A stretch of 64,000 bases of DNA from Haloprofundus halophilus (GTDB lineage Archaea; Halobacteriota; Halobacteria; Halobacteriales; Haloferacaceae). Both the position numbers and the translations under genes were made by a program. Positions 17,412 through 25,670 of the stretch are shown here, one piece after another. The DNA lies in contig NZ_QQRR01000003.1 in assembly GCF_003439925.1 (NCBI RefSeq), positions 62,001 through 126,000 on the forward strand, read 5' to 3'. Positions within the stretch are counted from its first letter, which is position 1; each line of letters starts with the position of its first letter. The notes under the pieces are model-generated. The model was not told the origin of the DNA. It ran no database searches and saw nothing but the letters and a program-made list of their open reading frames with translations.

Positions 17412-17450
17412 CACAGATTCGAGGAGAAAGCCCACGACCGAAGTTGTGGG
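17412..17450 (+). repeat. Solo IS200/IS605-type left end
   Basis: CACAGATTCGAGGAGAAAGC followed by the hairpin CCCACGAC-CGAA-GTTGTGGG. The first 24 bases match the reverse complement of 20406-20429 at 23 positions, so two copies face each other across 3 kb. Confidence 0.55.
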
Positions 17451-17533
17451 TTACTAATATACACGATGAGAACTCTACTCCAGGTTGTCAGGAGAATGAC
17501 TAATCATTGACCGCTCGTCTGTAAGGATGCACA

Positions 17534-18403
17534 ATGAAAACATCAGTAGAGTCCATAGTTTACCGATCGCCACTGGGGATCTTCTTTGTATTAGCGTACG
17601 CCATCTCGTGGGCGTTTATTCTCCCCTGGTCGGTGAGCGAGAGTCGCGGTGGCTTGGAATTGTTGCCGTATACGCTGCCGGATGCGTTTGGTATCGTGAT
17701 GTTTGTAATTGCACCCTTGGGGCCTCTACTCGCAGCTGTTCTCGTAACTGCAGTGATAGAGGGTTGGGTAGGCGTGCGTCGATTACTGGGAGGGATTAAA
17801 CGATGGCGAGTCGGCCTTCGATGGTACGTGGTCGCTCTGTTCGGATTTATGTTTGCGTACATCGCGGGATACGTTACGATTCTTGGAACCGATCCACTCA
17901 CGGCACTTCTTGAGAATTGGTCACTCTTCTTCACCGTCTTCCTTCCCCTCGTGCTACTGGGAATTTTCGTACCGTCGATTGGTGAGGAACCTGGCTGGCG
18001 CGGTTTTGCACTCCCACGGTTACAACGACAATACGGCCCAATCTGGGGGACGCTCGTTCTCGGAGTACTCGTTGGCCTGTATCACCTCCCCGCGTTTTTC
18101 ACACCGTTTCTCGGGCCAATCACGCTCTCTGGGTTCGTTGCGTTCGTGCTGACCGCCATCGCGGGTTCGTTTATCTATACTTGGGTTTTCAACGGTACTG
18201 GTGGTAGCCTTCTCATCGTCATTCTCCTCCATGCTGCTGGAAACGCGGCGAGCGGACTTCTCACACCAATCTTCGGTGGCTTGGGCTATGGGGGATGGGC
18301 CGCTACTATTATCGATGGTGGTGCGTTGAATGTCATCGTCTTTGCCATAGTCGCGGTGGTCCTCATAATTCTCACCAAAGGACGCCTCGCCTACAACAGC
18401 TAG
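17534..18403 (+). CDS. CPBP family intramembrane glutamic endopeptidase
   Basis: 289 residues, about eight membrane segments. Motif 1 IGEEPGWRGFALPRLQ (EExxxR, ~153-168), motif 2 VGLYHLPAFF and motif 3 LLHAAGNAASG give the catalytic Glu/His/Asn set of CPBP (Abi/Rce1-type) proteases. Members cleave membrane-associated peptides or mature bacteriocins and sometimes regulate stress; the substrate here is unknown. Lies between two facing transposon ends. Confidence 0.9.
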   Translation: MKTSVESIVYRSPLGIFFVLAYAISWAFILPWSVSESRGGLELLPYTLPDAFGIVMFVIAPLGPLLAAVLVTAVIEGWVGVRRLLGGIKRWRVGLRWYVVALFGFMFAYIAGYVTILGTDPLTALLENWSLFFTVFLPLVLLGIFVPSIGEEPGWRGFALPRLQRQYGPIWGTLVLGVLVGLYHLPAFFTPFLGPITLSGFVAFVLTAIAGSFIYTWVFNGTGGSLLIVILLHAAGNAASGLLTPIFGGLGYGGWAATIIDGGALNVIVFAIVAVVLIILTKGRLAYNS

Positions 18404-18434
18404 CTGCTATTGAGCTATGATCTCCCTTGATTCG

Positions 18435-18635
18435 CTACTCTGCTTGATAGACTGCGCAGCGTCCACCGTCGGTAAGCCTAACCAAGTATGTCGAACTGTA
18501 TGCACGGCTGAGTACCTTGCTTGCCATCAACTCCGCCTCTTCGGTCGAGCAGTCACGCAGTGTCTGAATCACTTCCGTGAGTTCCACGAAGCGTTCTGTC
18601 CAGTCACACGGGATGAAGTTCTCGTTCATACCCAT
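18435..18635 (-). CDS. Small hypothetical protein
   Basis: 66 residues, acidic: DWTERFVELTEVIQTLRDCS then EEAELMASKVLSRAYSSTYL and a short tail. Composition is that of a real haloarchaeal protein and better than the overlapping plus frame. Not recognised. Start could be ATG 18635 or the Met two codons later. Confidence 0.45.
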   Translation of the reverse strand: MGMNENFIPCDWTERFVELTEVIQTLRDCSTEEAELMASKVLSRAYSSTYLVRLTDGGRCAVYQAE

Positions 18636-18944
18636 CAGTCAGCGAGGGCCTCAATATACCTCAGTCACGTATGGCGAAACTGAAAGCGATTGATACGCGT
18701 GGAAACATTCATTTGACTCTATTGATATTCCTGCTTAAAAAACATGACAATACACCATATTTTCTCAAATATTCCAAAAGTTTTTAAATCTATTATTGAA
18801 ATCGTCCAAATAGGAACACCAAGTGCCTAGATGGCGTCTGTTGCCTTGTATTCTGTAAGGCAGGCAATGGATACCGCAGAGACTCTATCCGCGCTTTCCA
18901 CGTGGATTGCTCGTCTTGAGCGGTTCTGTTCCGGAGGTACTAAA
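18636..18944. promoter_or_regulatory. AT-rich leader and SD for the sensor kinase gene
   Basis: Strongly AT-rich from 18720 to 18800 with a TATA-like TTTTTAAATC at 18781-18790. A perfect Shine-Dalgarno GGAGGT stands at 18932-18937, seven bases before ATG 18945, which decides the start of the kinase over the in-frame ATG at 18831. Confidence 0.5.
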
Positions 18945-20333
18945 ATGGGCGACACAATCACGCAGAACGGTGTCTCAAGGAATGAGCAAATACTCGTCCT
19001 TCACGTCGATGATGATCAACAAGTGAGTGAGTTGACCGCGGAGTTTCTAGAACGGATAACCGACAGTTTCGAGGTACGTACCGAAACGAATCCACGCGAG
19101 GTGCTTCACCAGTTGTCCACCACTCCCATTGACTGTATCATCAGCGACTACGAGATGCCCGAGATGGATGGAATCAAGCTTCTCAGCACTGTTCGCGAGG
19201 AGTATCCCAACATGCCGTTTATCCTGTTCACGGGGAAGGGCAGCGAGGAGATCGCCTCCGAGGCGATAGACGCAGGGGTAACGTCCTATATCCAGAAAGG
19301 CGGGACCGAAGTATACGACCAACTCGCAAACCGCATCAAGAACGCGGTCAGCCACCGTCGATCCGAACGACGAGCGCGGATCGCCCAAGACCGACTGCTT
19401 GCTCTCTACGAGCAAACCGATGGGTTCTACATTCTCAATTCGGATTGGCGAATCGCCTACTGGAATCAGACGATTGCAGACAGAACTGGCTTGACAGCTG
19501 ACGAGGTTCTCGATAAGAAGTTCTGGGATGTGTTCCCTGAGGCCACTGAGACAGAGGTGTACGACTTCTTCCAGAATGCGATGTCAGCCGGCGAGCCGAC
19601 AGCGTTTGAAACCTACTCTGACCTCTTCGGATACTGGACTGAAGTCCGAGCGTACCCCGTCGAGCATGGTCTTTTCGTTCACTCACGGGACATCACAAAG
19701 AAGCGAGAGCGTGATCAGGAACTGAAGCGTCGAAACCATATTCTGGAATCGTTTGCAAACACGGTTTCACACGATCTTCGAAATCCCCTCAACGTGGCTG
19801 AAGGGAGACTCCAATTGGCACAAGAGACGGGTGATTTCGAGCATCTCGAAGAAGTCACACAGGCACACAATCGAATGCGAAACCTCATTGACGAACTGCT
19901 TCGATTGGCTCGCGGAGAAGAGTTATCACTCTCAGTGGTGTCCATCCAAGAGATAGTCGAACAGGCATGGGAGACTGTCTCCTCGGAATCGACGGAATTG
20001 ATCGTTGACACAGACACGGAAATCCGAGCGCACGCGTCACAGTTGCAACGACTCTTTGAGAACCTCTTCTGGAACGCCCTTGACCACGGAAACGCTTCAA
20101 CGATCCGAGTCGGCTTGCTCGATAATGGCTTTTTTGTTGAGGATAACGGTCCTGGGATTCCACCAGCTGAGCGTGAGACGGTGTTTGAGTCAGGATACTC
20201 GACAGACGAAAGTAGCCCAGGCTATGGGCTCTCCATTGTGAAAGGGATCGTTGAAACTCATACATGGGAAATCGAAATCACTGAGGGCGATGAAGGTGCA
20301 CGGTTCGAAATCACAGGAACCAATCGATATTGA
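18945..20333 (+). CDS. Receiver-PAS-histidine kinase
   Basis: 462 residues from ATG 18945. Domains in order: response-regulator receiver (LVLHVDDDQQ, phospho-Asp in CIISDYEMPEMDG, Lys in GVTSYIQKGG); PAS (~155-260, YILNSDWRIAYWNQTIADRT); HisKA with phospho-His in FANTVSHDLRNPLNVAEGRL; HATPase with N-box NLFWNALDHG and G-boxes DNGPGI and GYGLSIVKGI. A cytoplasmic hybrid sensor common in haloarchaea. No partner regulator is adjacent. Bounded on both sides by transposon scars. Confidence 0.92.
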   Translation: MGDTITQNGVSRNEQILVLHVDDDQQVSELTAEFLERITDSFEVRTETNPREVLHQLSTTPIDCIISDYEMPEMDGIKLLSTVREEYPNMPFILFTGKGSEEIASEAIDAGVTSYIQKGGTEVYDQLANRIKNAVSHRRSERRARIAQDRLLALYEQTDGFYILNSDWRIAYWNQTIADRTGLTADEVLDKKFWDVFPEATETEVYDFFQNAMSAGEPTAFETYSDLFGYWTEVRAYPVEHGLFVHSRDITKKRERDQELKRRNHILESFANTVSHDLRNPLNVAEGRLQLAQETGDFEHLEEVTQAHNRMRNLIDELLRLARGEELSLSVVSIQEIVEQAWETVSSESTELIVDTDTEIRAHASQLQRLFENLFWNALDHGNASTIRVGLLDNGFFVEDNGPGIPPAERETVFESGYSTDESSPGYGLSIVKGIVETHTWEIEITEGDEGARFEITGTNRY

Positions 20334-20390
20334 TTGACCAAAGACTACTGTTGGACTGTCCGGATGTTTATCCGTTCTGCAAGTCAGTGA

Positions 20391-20429
20391 CCTACGAGTG
20401 AACTCGTGGGCTTCCTCCTCGAATCTGTG
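20391..20429 (-). repeat. Solo IS200/IS605-type left end, inverted relative to 17412
   Basis: Hairpin CCTACGAG-TGAA-CTCGTGGG then CTTCCTCCTCGAATCTGTG. Its complement matches 17412-17435 at 23 of 24 positions. Confidence 0.55.
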
Positions 20430-20461
20430 TGAGAGATGCATGCGGAGTTCTTCGCGTGCGT

Positions 20462-20686
20462 TCACGCCTGCGTCTCCTTCTGCTGGGCATCGATCTGGAG
20501 TCCTGCGTGGGCGAGTTGGTCCATTGACTTCCACCCGCGCTTCTTTGCGACGTACTGGTGCCAGTGGGTGAGTGGACGGCCGTTGAGTGGTTGGTAGTGG
20601 TTGAGGTCGCGCTCATTGTAGACGATGATGGCGTCGGCGGGCTGGTAGTAGTGATATTTTTCAAGAGTCTTGTCATTCTCACCCAT
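20462..20686 (-). CDS. Small conserved-looking hypothetical protein
   Basis: 74 residues from the ATG at 20684-20686: KYHYYQPADAIIVYNERDLN, then GRPLTHWHQYVAKKRGWKSM and a helical tail rich in Gln/Ala. Longer upstream extension is open but of poor composition. Unusually rich in His/Tyr/Trp. I do not recognise the family. It lies 32 bp from the transposon scar. Confidence 0.5.
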   Translation of the reverse strand: MGENDKTLEKYHYYQPADAIIVYNERDLNHYQPLNGRPLTHWHQYVAKKRGWKSMDQLAHAGLQIDAQQKETQA

Positions 20687-20750
20687 AGCACCAAAAGCTA
20701 GTTCCAGTGTAAGACAAGGATATTTCAGTACTGCCTGTTCTGGTACCTGT

Positions 20751-20993
20751 ATGGTCCCTCGACGAATTCGGATATTCCTCGTCCTCCTCATCCTCTTCAG
20801 CGGATTCTCTATTGCAGCTGGAGCACTCATCGACGCACCACCAACGCTGACAGTTGAGAACGAGGACGACACCACTTATCGCATCACCGCGTACACGACA
20901 GACGGACTCCAAGAGGCTCTGCTCATGAACTTCGCCGTCACTACAGAAGACGGCGAGCGGGCGTACCGGTTCATCACACCGAACAGACAGTGA
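20751..20993 (+). pseudogene. N-terminal fragment of a membrane-anchored protein
   Basis: 80 residues: basic start MVPRRIRIF, a hydrophobic anchor (~7-28), then PPTLTVENEDDTTYRITAYT and an abrupt tail AYRFITPNRQ. The exported part looks like the first strand pair of a beta-sandwich that should continue; I infer loss of the 3' end at about 20965. A short complete protein remains possible. Confidence 0.45.
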
Positions 20994-21010
20994 GGAAACG
21001 ACGCTGACCA

Positions 21011-21130
21011 CTCTACACCGGGTGGGAGTGAAAGGGGCCGGGCGTTCGGCGAGCGAGCCGACACAAGGACCGCAGCGGAGCGAGGACCGCAGCGAGGTGT
21101 AGCCGTCGAGCGCCCAGGGGCTTTCAGAGG
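21011..21130. repeat. Structured GC-rich intergenic element
   Basis: CTCTACACCGGGTGGGAGTG, then AAAGGGGCCGGGCG, a middle with two GGACCGCAGCG units, and an end CGCCCAGGGGCTTTCAGAGG partly complementary to the beginning. From memory, blocks with these two ends recur in intergenic DNA of haloarchaeal genomes. Role unknown. Confidence 0.4.
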
Positions 21131-21217
21131 CTTTTATTCACAACTGTCGCTCCACACCTCTCGATACGGAAGTGAGCAAACACTCCGAGCACGTCGACGA
21201 GGTCGGAACGTCTCGTG

Positions 21218-22108
21218 TTAGTGTCTACAGACGCCATTCGACGGCACGCCAACCTCCTCATTTGGGTACCATCGTTTGACAGTCAATCTACCACCAGCCG
21301 TGATTACCAGACAGAGTGCCCACCAACTAGGAGTCCCCGGTGTTGAGAGGTCCCATTCATACTGAACCGTCGGTCCATCGGCAAGCGAGGCAGCGAGTGT
21401 ATACGACCCCGGTGTCTCGGTGACTGCAGGCTGAATCGTCAACGGAAGCGATGTTTGATACGTCTGCTCAAGGATGGCCTCCCCGCTATCGTTCCGGACG
21501 GTGACGTTGACTGTCCGTCCACCTTGCTCAGGGTGCTCGTAATCGGGTTCAGTCTCGAAATCATAGATCTGCAACCGAGCAAGTGGGTCGTCACTATCGT
21601 CCGCAGTAGACGCCTGAACGACAGGCCGTTCACACCGATAGGCATTGAACGGGATTCGTCGGTGTCGCTCATTACTCACGAAGTGGGCGACACTCGAAGC
21701 GTTACGGGTTGCGCTACTCGCGGAGCTACCCGAACGGTAATAGCGGGCAGACCCTCGACATGAGGACAACACGTAGTACCCTGAGCCAGTCGTGTGGACG
21801 ACAGCGACACGTGCTGGCTCAACCGTAATCTCCGTCGCTCCGCCTGAACTTCCGAATCCGCCGACGAGTTCGTTATACACGTAGCGTTGTTCGTATGTCT
21901 CAACAAACGATTGAGCAACTGCAGAGCTAGACACGTCACTCGGTTCGGGGAGTGGTTTCGTCTCAGTGAGTGTCGTCACGTCTGATGGCGGTGTTGGCTG
22001 AGACGTTGAGACCGAGTTACGGCTGTCTCTCTCGCGGGTAGCACAGCCAGCCAGCATACCTGTCCCACACGCTATCGATGCGAGCACTCTACGGCGTCGC
22101 ATCAGCAT
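21218..22108 (-). CDS. Haloarchaeal lipoprotein of unknown function
   Basis: 296 residues. RRRRVLASIACGTGMLAGCA gives an Arg-rich signal and lipobox (LAGC), followed by a Thr/Ser/Pro-rich linker and an extracellular beta-rich part (VNVTVRNDSGEAILEQTYQT, then VTETPGSYTLAASLADGPT). Likely exported, lipid-anchored and Ig-like. The last ~30 residues (WWALCLVITAGGRLTVKRWY) may be strand-forming. No enzymatic motif. Monocistronic. Confidence 0.65.
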   Translation of the reverse strand: MLMRRRRVLASIACGTGMLAGCATRERDSRNSVSTSQPTPPSDVTTLTETKPLPEPSDVSSSAVAQSFVETYEQRYVYNELVGGFGSSGGATEITVEPARVAVVHTTGSGYYVLSSCRGSARYYRSGSSASSATRNASSVAHFVSNERHRRIPFNAYRCERPVVQASTADDSDDPLARLQIYDFETEPDYEHPEQGGRTVNVTVRNDSGEAILEQTYQTSLPLTIQPAVTETPGSYTLAASLADGPTVQYEWDLSTPGTPSWWALCLVITAGGRLTVKRWYPNEEVGVPSNGVCRH

Positions 22109-22321
22109 CTACTCTCCCAGTTGCTGCGACAGTCGTCGTATCGGTTGGAGGGCATCGGAATGTGACCTGACTTCGTGTATTGTCAGCATATATTATTTGA
22201 TATTAGACAATCCGATGTCGAGGATGAGAAATCGGAAACGCCGAGCTCACACAGCAAACAGAAGTCCAAGAAGCCAACACAATCCCAACAGTCTCGGTGG
22301 TCGCCAATAAAAACAGAGATA

Positions 22322-22540
22322 ATGCGGCATTCGTCGACCCCGCTGACGCCGTCACAGCAAACTGCTCTGGAACTGATAGCGCAGGGTACCGATGAGGACG
22401 GGACAGTTACACACGACGCAGCTGTTGATCTCCTCACTGACGGTGGTTTTGAGCGGGCAGAGACAGAGGATCTTCTTGAGCAACTGTTGTTGAAAGGCTA
22501 TCTCTACGAATCGACGGCTGGGCTTCGGCTCACCGGTTGA
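22322..22540 (+). CDS. Small winged-helix-like protein
   Basis: 72 residues from ATG 22322: TPSQQTALELIAQGTDEDGT, then TEDLLEQLLLKGYLYESTAG. The pattern helix-helix-recognition helix-beta wing suggests a mini wHTH that could bind DNA. Family not recognised. Upstream frame is open but poor. Confidence 0.55.
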   Translation: MRHSSTPLTPSQQTALELIAQGTDEDGTVTHDAAVDLLTDGGFERAETEDLLEQLLLKGYLYESTAGLRLTG

Positions 22541-22590
22541 GCCCGTTCATACGAGTCTTTGAAACTAAGACGCAACGCGCTCGTGATGTT

Positions 22591-22632
22591 GTTAACCAAC
22601 ACTCCGTAACAATACCATTTGTGTTGGTTAAC
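22591..22632. repeat. 12-bp inverted-repeat site, left flank of the nucleotidyltransferase cassette
   Basis: GTTAACCAACAC (22591-22602) and GTGTTGGTTAAC (22621-22632) are perfect complements with an 18-bp spacer containing AACAATACCATTT. It lies between the convergent ends of two genes, 128 bp beyond the nucleotidyltransferase stop. Confidence 0.75.
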
Positions 22633-22759
22633 ACACTAGCGAATCTGATACAGACACCACCGTTTCCGGTGTCTTGAACACAGACCTCATCGACCGATGC
22701 GTGATTGGATTCTGAGTACAGTCGTGAACGTTGTATCTGGTATCAGTATCGGACATACG

Positions 22760-23242
22760 TCATCGCTGTCGGTCGTGCTCCTCGGATGCCGGACCACTGA
22801 ACCCACTGAGATGCGCATCAATCTTCGTGAGTGCGTCGTCGAAGCGTTCGCGTGGCGACCGGGAATCAGACGATCTGTCGGTCACACGCCGCCGAAGTTC
22901 CTCGGCGTGTTCCGGGTCGCCAACAAGGAGGATTCCCTCCTCGAAGACTGATGCAGCAACGCCTGGTGGGAGGGTGTGGATATCGACGAGGTCTACGTCA
23001 TCTGTTTCGAGTGCCTCACTCAAATCTGCACTCAGACTAAAGAACGCATCATTGTACGCTGGATCCTCGCGCTGAGTCGTTTTCAACTCGACTGCGATGT
23101 CGATGTCACTCGTTGGATGGGTTGTTGCTGTCGTGTGGGAACCAAAGAAAAGTGCACACTGCACCAAGTGCTCCCGAAGAATCCCCCGAATCGTCTCAAT
23201 GGGGATGGAATCGTCGATGGTAGCCGACTCAACGGGTCTCAT
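22760..23242 (-). CDS. MNT-type minimal nucleotidyltransferase
   Basis: 160 residues. Active-site signature GSHTTATTHPTSDIDIAVEL (GS ... SDxD) at ~34-53 and a third acidic position in DDVDLVDIHT. These small nucleotidyltransferases usually work as MNT-HEPN toxin-antitoxin pairs, where MNT AMPylates the HEPN RNase. No HEPN gene is seen; instead the start overlaps by four bases the stop of a winged-HTH gene. Probably the effector or modifier of a two-gene module. Confidence 0.8.
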   Translation of the reverse strand: MRPVESATIDDSIPIETIRGILREHLVQCALFFGSHTTATTHPTSDIDIAVELKTTQREDPAYNDAFFSLSADLSEALETDDVDLVDIHTLPPGVAASVFEEGILLVGDPEHAEELRRRVTDRSSDSRSPRERFDDALTKIDAHLSGFSGPASEEHDRQR

Positions 23243-23763
23243 TGTTGATTGTCGCCGCGACAGCGTTGCAGGCGAGCTCGTTTAGTGAGCTTGCGCTCCT
23301 CTTGAGCGGTCACCCAATCACGGAGGTCACTGCACACATCGTCGATTGTCCGGTCACCACTCGCCTCTGCAACAGTGGCAGCGTCAACGGCTGCCGGTGT
23401 CGACGCGTCGTACGCCGCTTCGTAGTCTGCGATTCGGGCAGTCAATTCACGAATTCGTTCTTGGAGTTCCTCGACACTGTGTTCGGTCCAGAGCTGGTCG
23501 ATTCGTCGCCACTCGAAGTAGGCGTCATTGCGTTCGTAGGTAGCTGGGTCGTCGCTCGGGTTCTTCACAACACCAAGTTCTGTGAGGAAGTTGAGGTGTT
23601 CCCGTGCGGTATCCGGTGTGATGCCTGCCCGGTCTGCGATGTCAGCGACACGCAGTGGCTCCCTGAGTTGGAGGGCGACGTCGTATATCTTTTCGACCGT
23701 CGTCCGGCGCTCGAGCTCAGCCTCCCACTCGGCCACGAGATCTATCGACGGTGGCTCGCTCAT
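23239..23763 (-). CDS. DUF7342-like winged-HTH regulator paired with the nucleotidyltransferase
   Basis: 174 residues: N-terminal winged helix (IYDVALQLREPLRVADIADR, then GITPDTAREHLNFLTELGVV), an EWRRIDQLWTEHSVEELQER block, coiled-coil middle and a C-terminal TIDDVCSDLRDWVTAQEER. I know this haloarchaeal architecture as DUF7342. Overlaps the next gene by four bases (translational coupling). Likely autoregulator and possibly antitoxin. Two relatives lie at 25087 and, broken, at 8147. Confidence 0.75.
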   Translation of the reverse strand: MSEPPSIDLVAEWEAELERRTTVEKIYDVALQLREPLRVADIADRAGITPDTAREHLNFLTELGVVKNPSDDPATYERNDAYFEWRRIDQLWTEHSVEELQERIRELTARIADYEAAYDASTPAAVDAATVAEASGDRTIDDVCSDLRDWVTAQEERKLTKRARLQRCRGDNQQ

Positions 23764-23855
23764 GATGCTCGTGAAGAGATTCGTTTGAGAAGCTCATTAA
23801 CTCACCTCTCGAAGCCGCCTTCGTGTTCCTTGAAACGCTGAACGCTCGCGGTTTT

Positions 23856-23897
23856 GTTAACCAACAGTACCGGTATTAGCGGCTCATGTTGGTTAAC
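23856..23897. repeat. 11-bp inverted-repeat site, right flank of the cassette
   Basis: GTTAACCAACA (23856-23866) and TGTTGGTTAAC (23887-23897), perfect complements, 20-bp spacer with GGTATTA (complement TAATACC). It sits 93 bp upstream of the HTH start and 131 bp before the divergent gene at 24028, too far for a core-promoter operator of either. Confidence 0.75.
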
Positions 23898-24027
23898 GTA
23901 AGTGACCTGTCTCAAAAACTTGAGTTCGCGCCAAGGACAGGAGCCCACTCGCGCTCTGTGCATATTCCGAGAACTCGAACACGGCCTCACCAAGAGTTAA
24001 TACACTATCCATAGTACATAGATTGTG

Positions 24028-24585
24028 ATGTCTGCCGATGACCGAATTGCAACCACGCCGAACCCTGAGGCGACATTCAATGATCTGCTCACCTACGCCG
24101 AGTTGCTGAACACGCCGCGACTCGCTCGCCTCTATAGCTACATCCTCCGGTACGGCCCCGTCGAGATTGAGGCCATCAAGACTGACCTCGACATGGCGCA
24201 CTCGACGACGTACAAGTACATCGGACAACTTGAGGAAATGAGCGTGCTCACGCGGGACGAGGACGTGACGCCAGCAACGGTCACGGTTGATCCGATTCGA
24301 CTCCAGCTCGACACCGAACACGGGGAAGTGCTCGCAACGCCGACGCTCGTCGATGCGATTGGACGACAACTTGATACCGAGGATATCCGCGTCTTCGTTG
24401 AGCGCCAAGGAATCGCCAAACTTGCCGCTGCACTCCACTACACGCTTCGTATCATGGCCGGTGAACTCACACAGCGGACTGCGGCAACGAAACTTGGTGT
24501 CCACCCTGTCGAAGGGATGACTGTGTTCACCGCCCTCCAAGACGTCGTCTCTGACTCTCCCTCATCATTAGTCGCTTCCAGGTGA
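24028..24585 (+). CDS. DUF7437-like HTH regulator
   Basis: 185 residues from ATG 24028 (a GTG directly before it is also in frame). Winged HTH at ~30-75 (LARLYSYILRYGPVEIEAIK, then MAHSTTYKYIGQLEEMSVL), a helical C-terminal domain with ALHYTLRIMAGELTQRTAAT and LGVHPVEGMTVFTALQDVV. I know this as a haloarchaeal HTH family (DUF7437), TrmB/ArsR-like. Targets unknown. Confidence 0.7.
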   Translation: MSADDRIATTPNPEATFNDLLTYAELLNTPRLARLYSYILRYGPVEIEAIKTDLDMAHSTTYKYIGQLEEMSVLTRDEDVTPATVTVDPIRLQLDTEHGEVLATPTLVDAIGRQLDTEDIRVFVERQGIAKLAAALHYTLRIMAGELTQRTAATKLGVHPVEGMTVFTALQDVVSDSPSSLVASR

Positions 24586-24650
24586 TCATCCTCGTCGACA
24601 TTGCTGATACCAGAGGTTCCAGTCTGCGCAGTCTTGGCTCGGTGAGACGC

Positions 24651-25109
24651 TCAATTGTTGTGATGCTCTTGTACGCGCTCTCTAACCCAGTCTAGAACGC
24701 CGAAAAGCACACCGAGGTGGTGTTCATCCTCGAATGGTGAGGCTTCCACTGCAGCACTAGCATCTGGGGGCGGATGATAGTGGGCAGTCGGAGCGTTCGG
24801 TTTCGGATGCTTATCCCACCGACATTGCCACGTCTTGTCTTGAGAAATCTCCAAATAGTGCACCGAATATGCGCCGCCTTCGAACCACCGAATATCAAGC
24901 CGCACCTCCGTGACTGACGCCGGATACTGTTCGGCATCAATCTGGAGTTCTAGCACACGCGGCGATAGTGAGTCAGGTCGAAACTGCCACGTAAGAACCA
25001 GCGGATGGATTGCGGCTCGCTGTGCCAGTAACTCCAGTGTCGTCACATCAAGTGGCCTGCTTGGACTTTCAGATCGATCAACCACGCTATGCTTGCGCCC
25101 GGTCGTCAT
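24651..25109 (-). CDS. DUF6516/TumE-like putative toxin
   Basis: 152 residues. Beta-rich core VTEVRLDIRWFEGGAYSVHY, then WQCRWDKHPKPNAPTAHYHP and PPPDASAAVEASPF, resembles the small TumE/DUF6516 family of toxin-antitoxin loci, with its conserved RWDxHPKP and HxHPPP elements. It follows and overlaps by 23 bases a DUF7342-like HTH gene. Assignment is by motif memory; the toxic activity is inferred. Confidence 0.6.
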   Translation of the reverse strand: MTTGRKHSVVDRSESPSRPLDVTTLELLAQRAAIHPLVLTWQFRPDSLSPRVLELQIDAEQYPASVTEVRLDIRWFEGGAYSVHYLEISQDKTWQCRWDKHPKPNAPTAHYHPPPDASAAVEASPFEDEHHLGVLFGVLDWVRERVQEHHNN

Positions 25110-25614
25110 GCGTCGATTCGGCTCGCTGAACCGCCTGCTTCAACACCGAAATGTCACGACGAACCGTCCGCCACTCGCTCAAATCATCCCACCGCTCATG
25201 CACCGACTCATGATCAGGCTCTACATTGTCGGGTTCGACGACTGCATCTGGGCTTGGAACACCATATTCATCTTGGAATTGGCGGTCTTCCTCGATCAGT
25301 TCGTCAACCCGACGCCGCAACTCACTGGCGCTGTATTCACCAGCTATTTCTTCGATACGCTTCCACCGAAAGTACGATGGATTTCGCCTGTAGCCAGCAG
25401 GCCGGGTGTCAGTTTTCTCTGCAATCCCCATTTCGACGAGTTGCGAGAGCGCTTCTCGAGCACCGTTCTCCGAACAATCTGCCCATTCAGCGAACTCTTT
25501 TGCAGACCCGGATTCGTACGTCCCAACGAGGACGTCGTAGACACGCTGAAACGTCGTCCGATTCTTCTGCCACTGCCCACGTGCCCCATCTTCAGACGGT
25601 CTCTCCTCGTCCAT
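25087..25614 (-). CDS. DUF7342-like winged-HTH regulator paired with the TumE-like gene
   Basis: 175 residues from ATG 25614; a TATA-like ATATATA at 25640-25647 lies ~30 bp upstream, which fits a leaderless start here rather than the longer frame from 25695. Winged helix (VYDVLVGTYESGSAKEFAEW, then CSENGAREALSQLVEMGIAE), then RWKRIEEIAGEYSASELRRR and an acidic, helical tail with WDDLSEWRTVRRDI. Same family as 23239-23763. Probably the regulator or antitoxin of the next gene. Confidence 0.72.
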   Translation of the reverse strand: MDEERPSEDGARGQWQKNRTTFQRVYDVLVGTYESGSAKEFAEWADCSENGAREALSQLVEMGIAEKTDTRPAGYRRNPSYFRWKRIEEIAGEYSASELRRRVDELIEEDRQFQDEYGVPSPDAVVEPDNVEPDHESVHERWDDLSEWRTVRRDISVLKQAVQRAESTHDDRAQA

Positions 25615-25670
25615 AGACTCATCTTCGCGACCTAAACGCATATATATTGTCTCCAAATCGGATATCTGTG

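Noticed and set aside
18831-18944. Extra 38 N-terminal residues of the sensor kinase
   Set aside because: A perfect GGAGGT seven bases before ATG 18945 and the usual start of the receiver domain favour the shorter protein.
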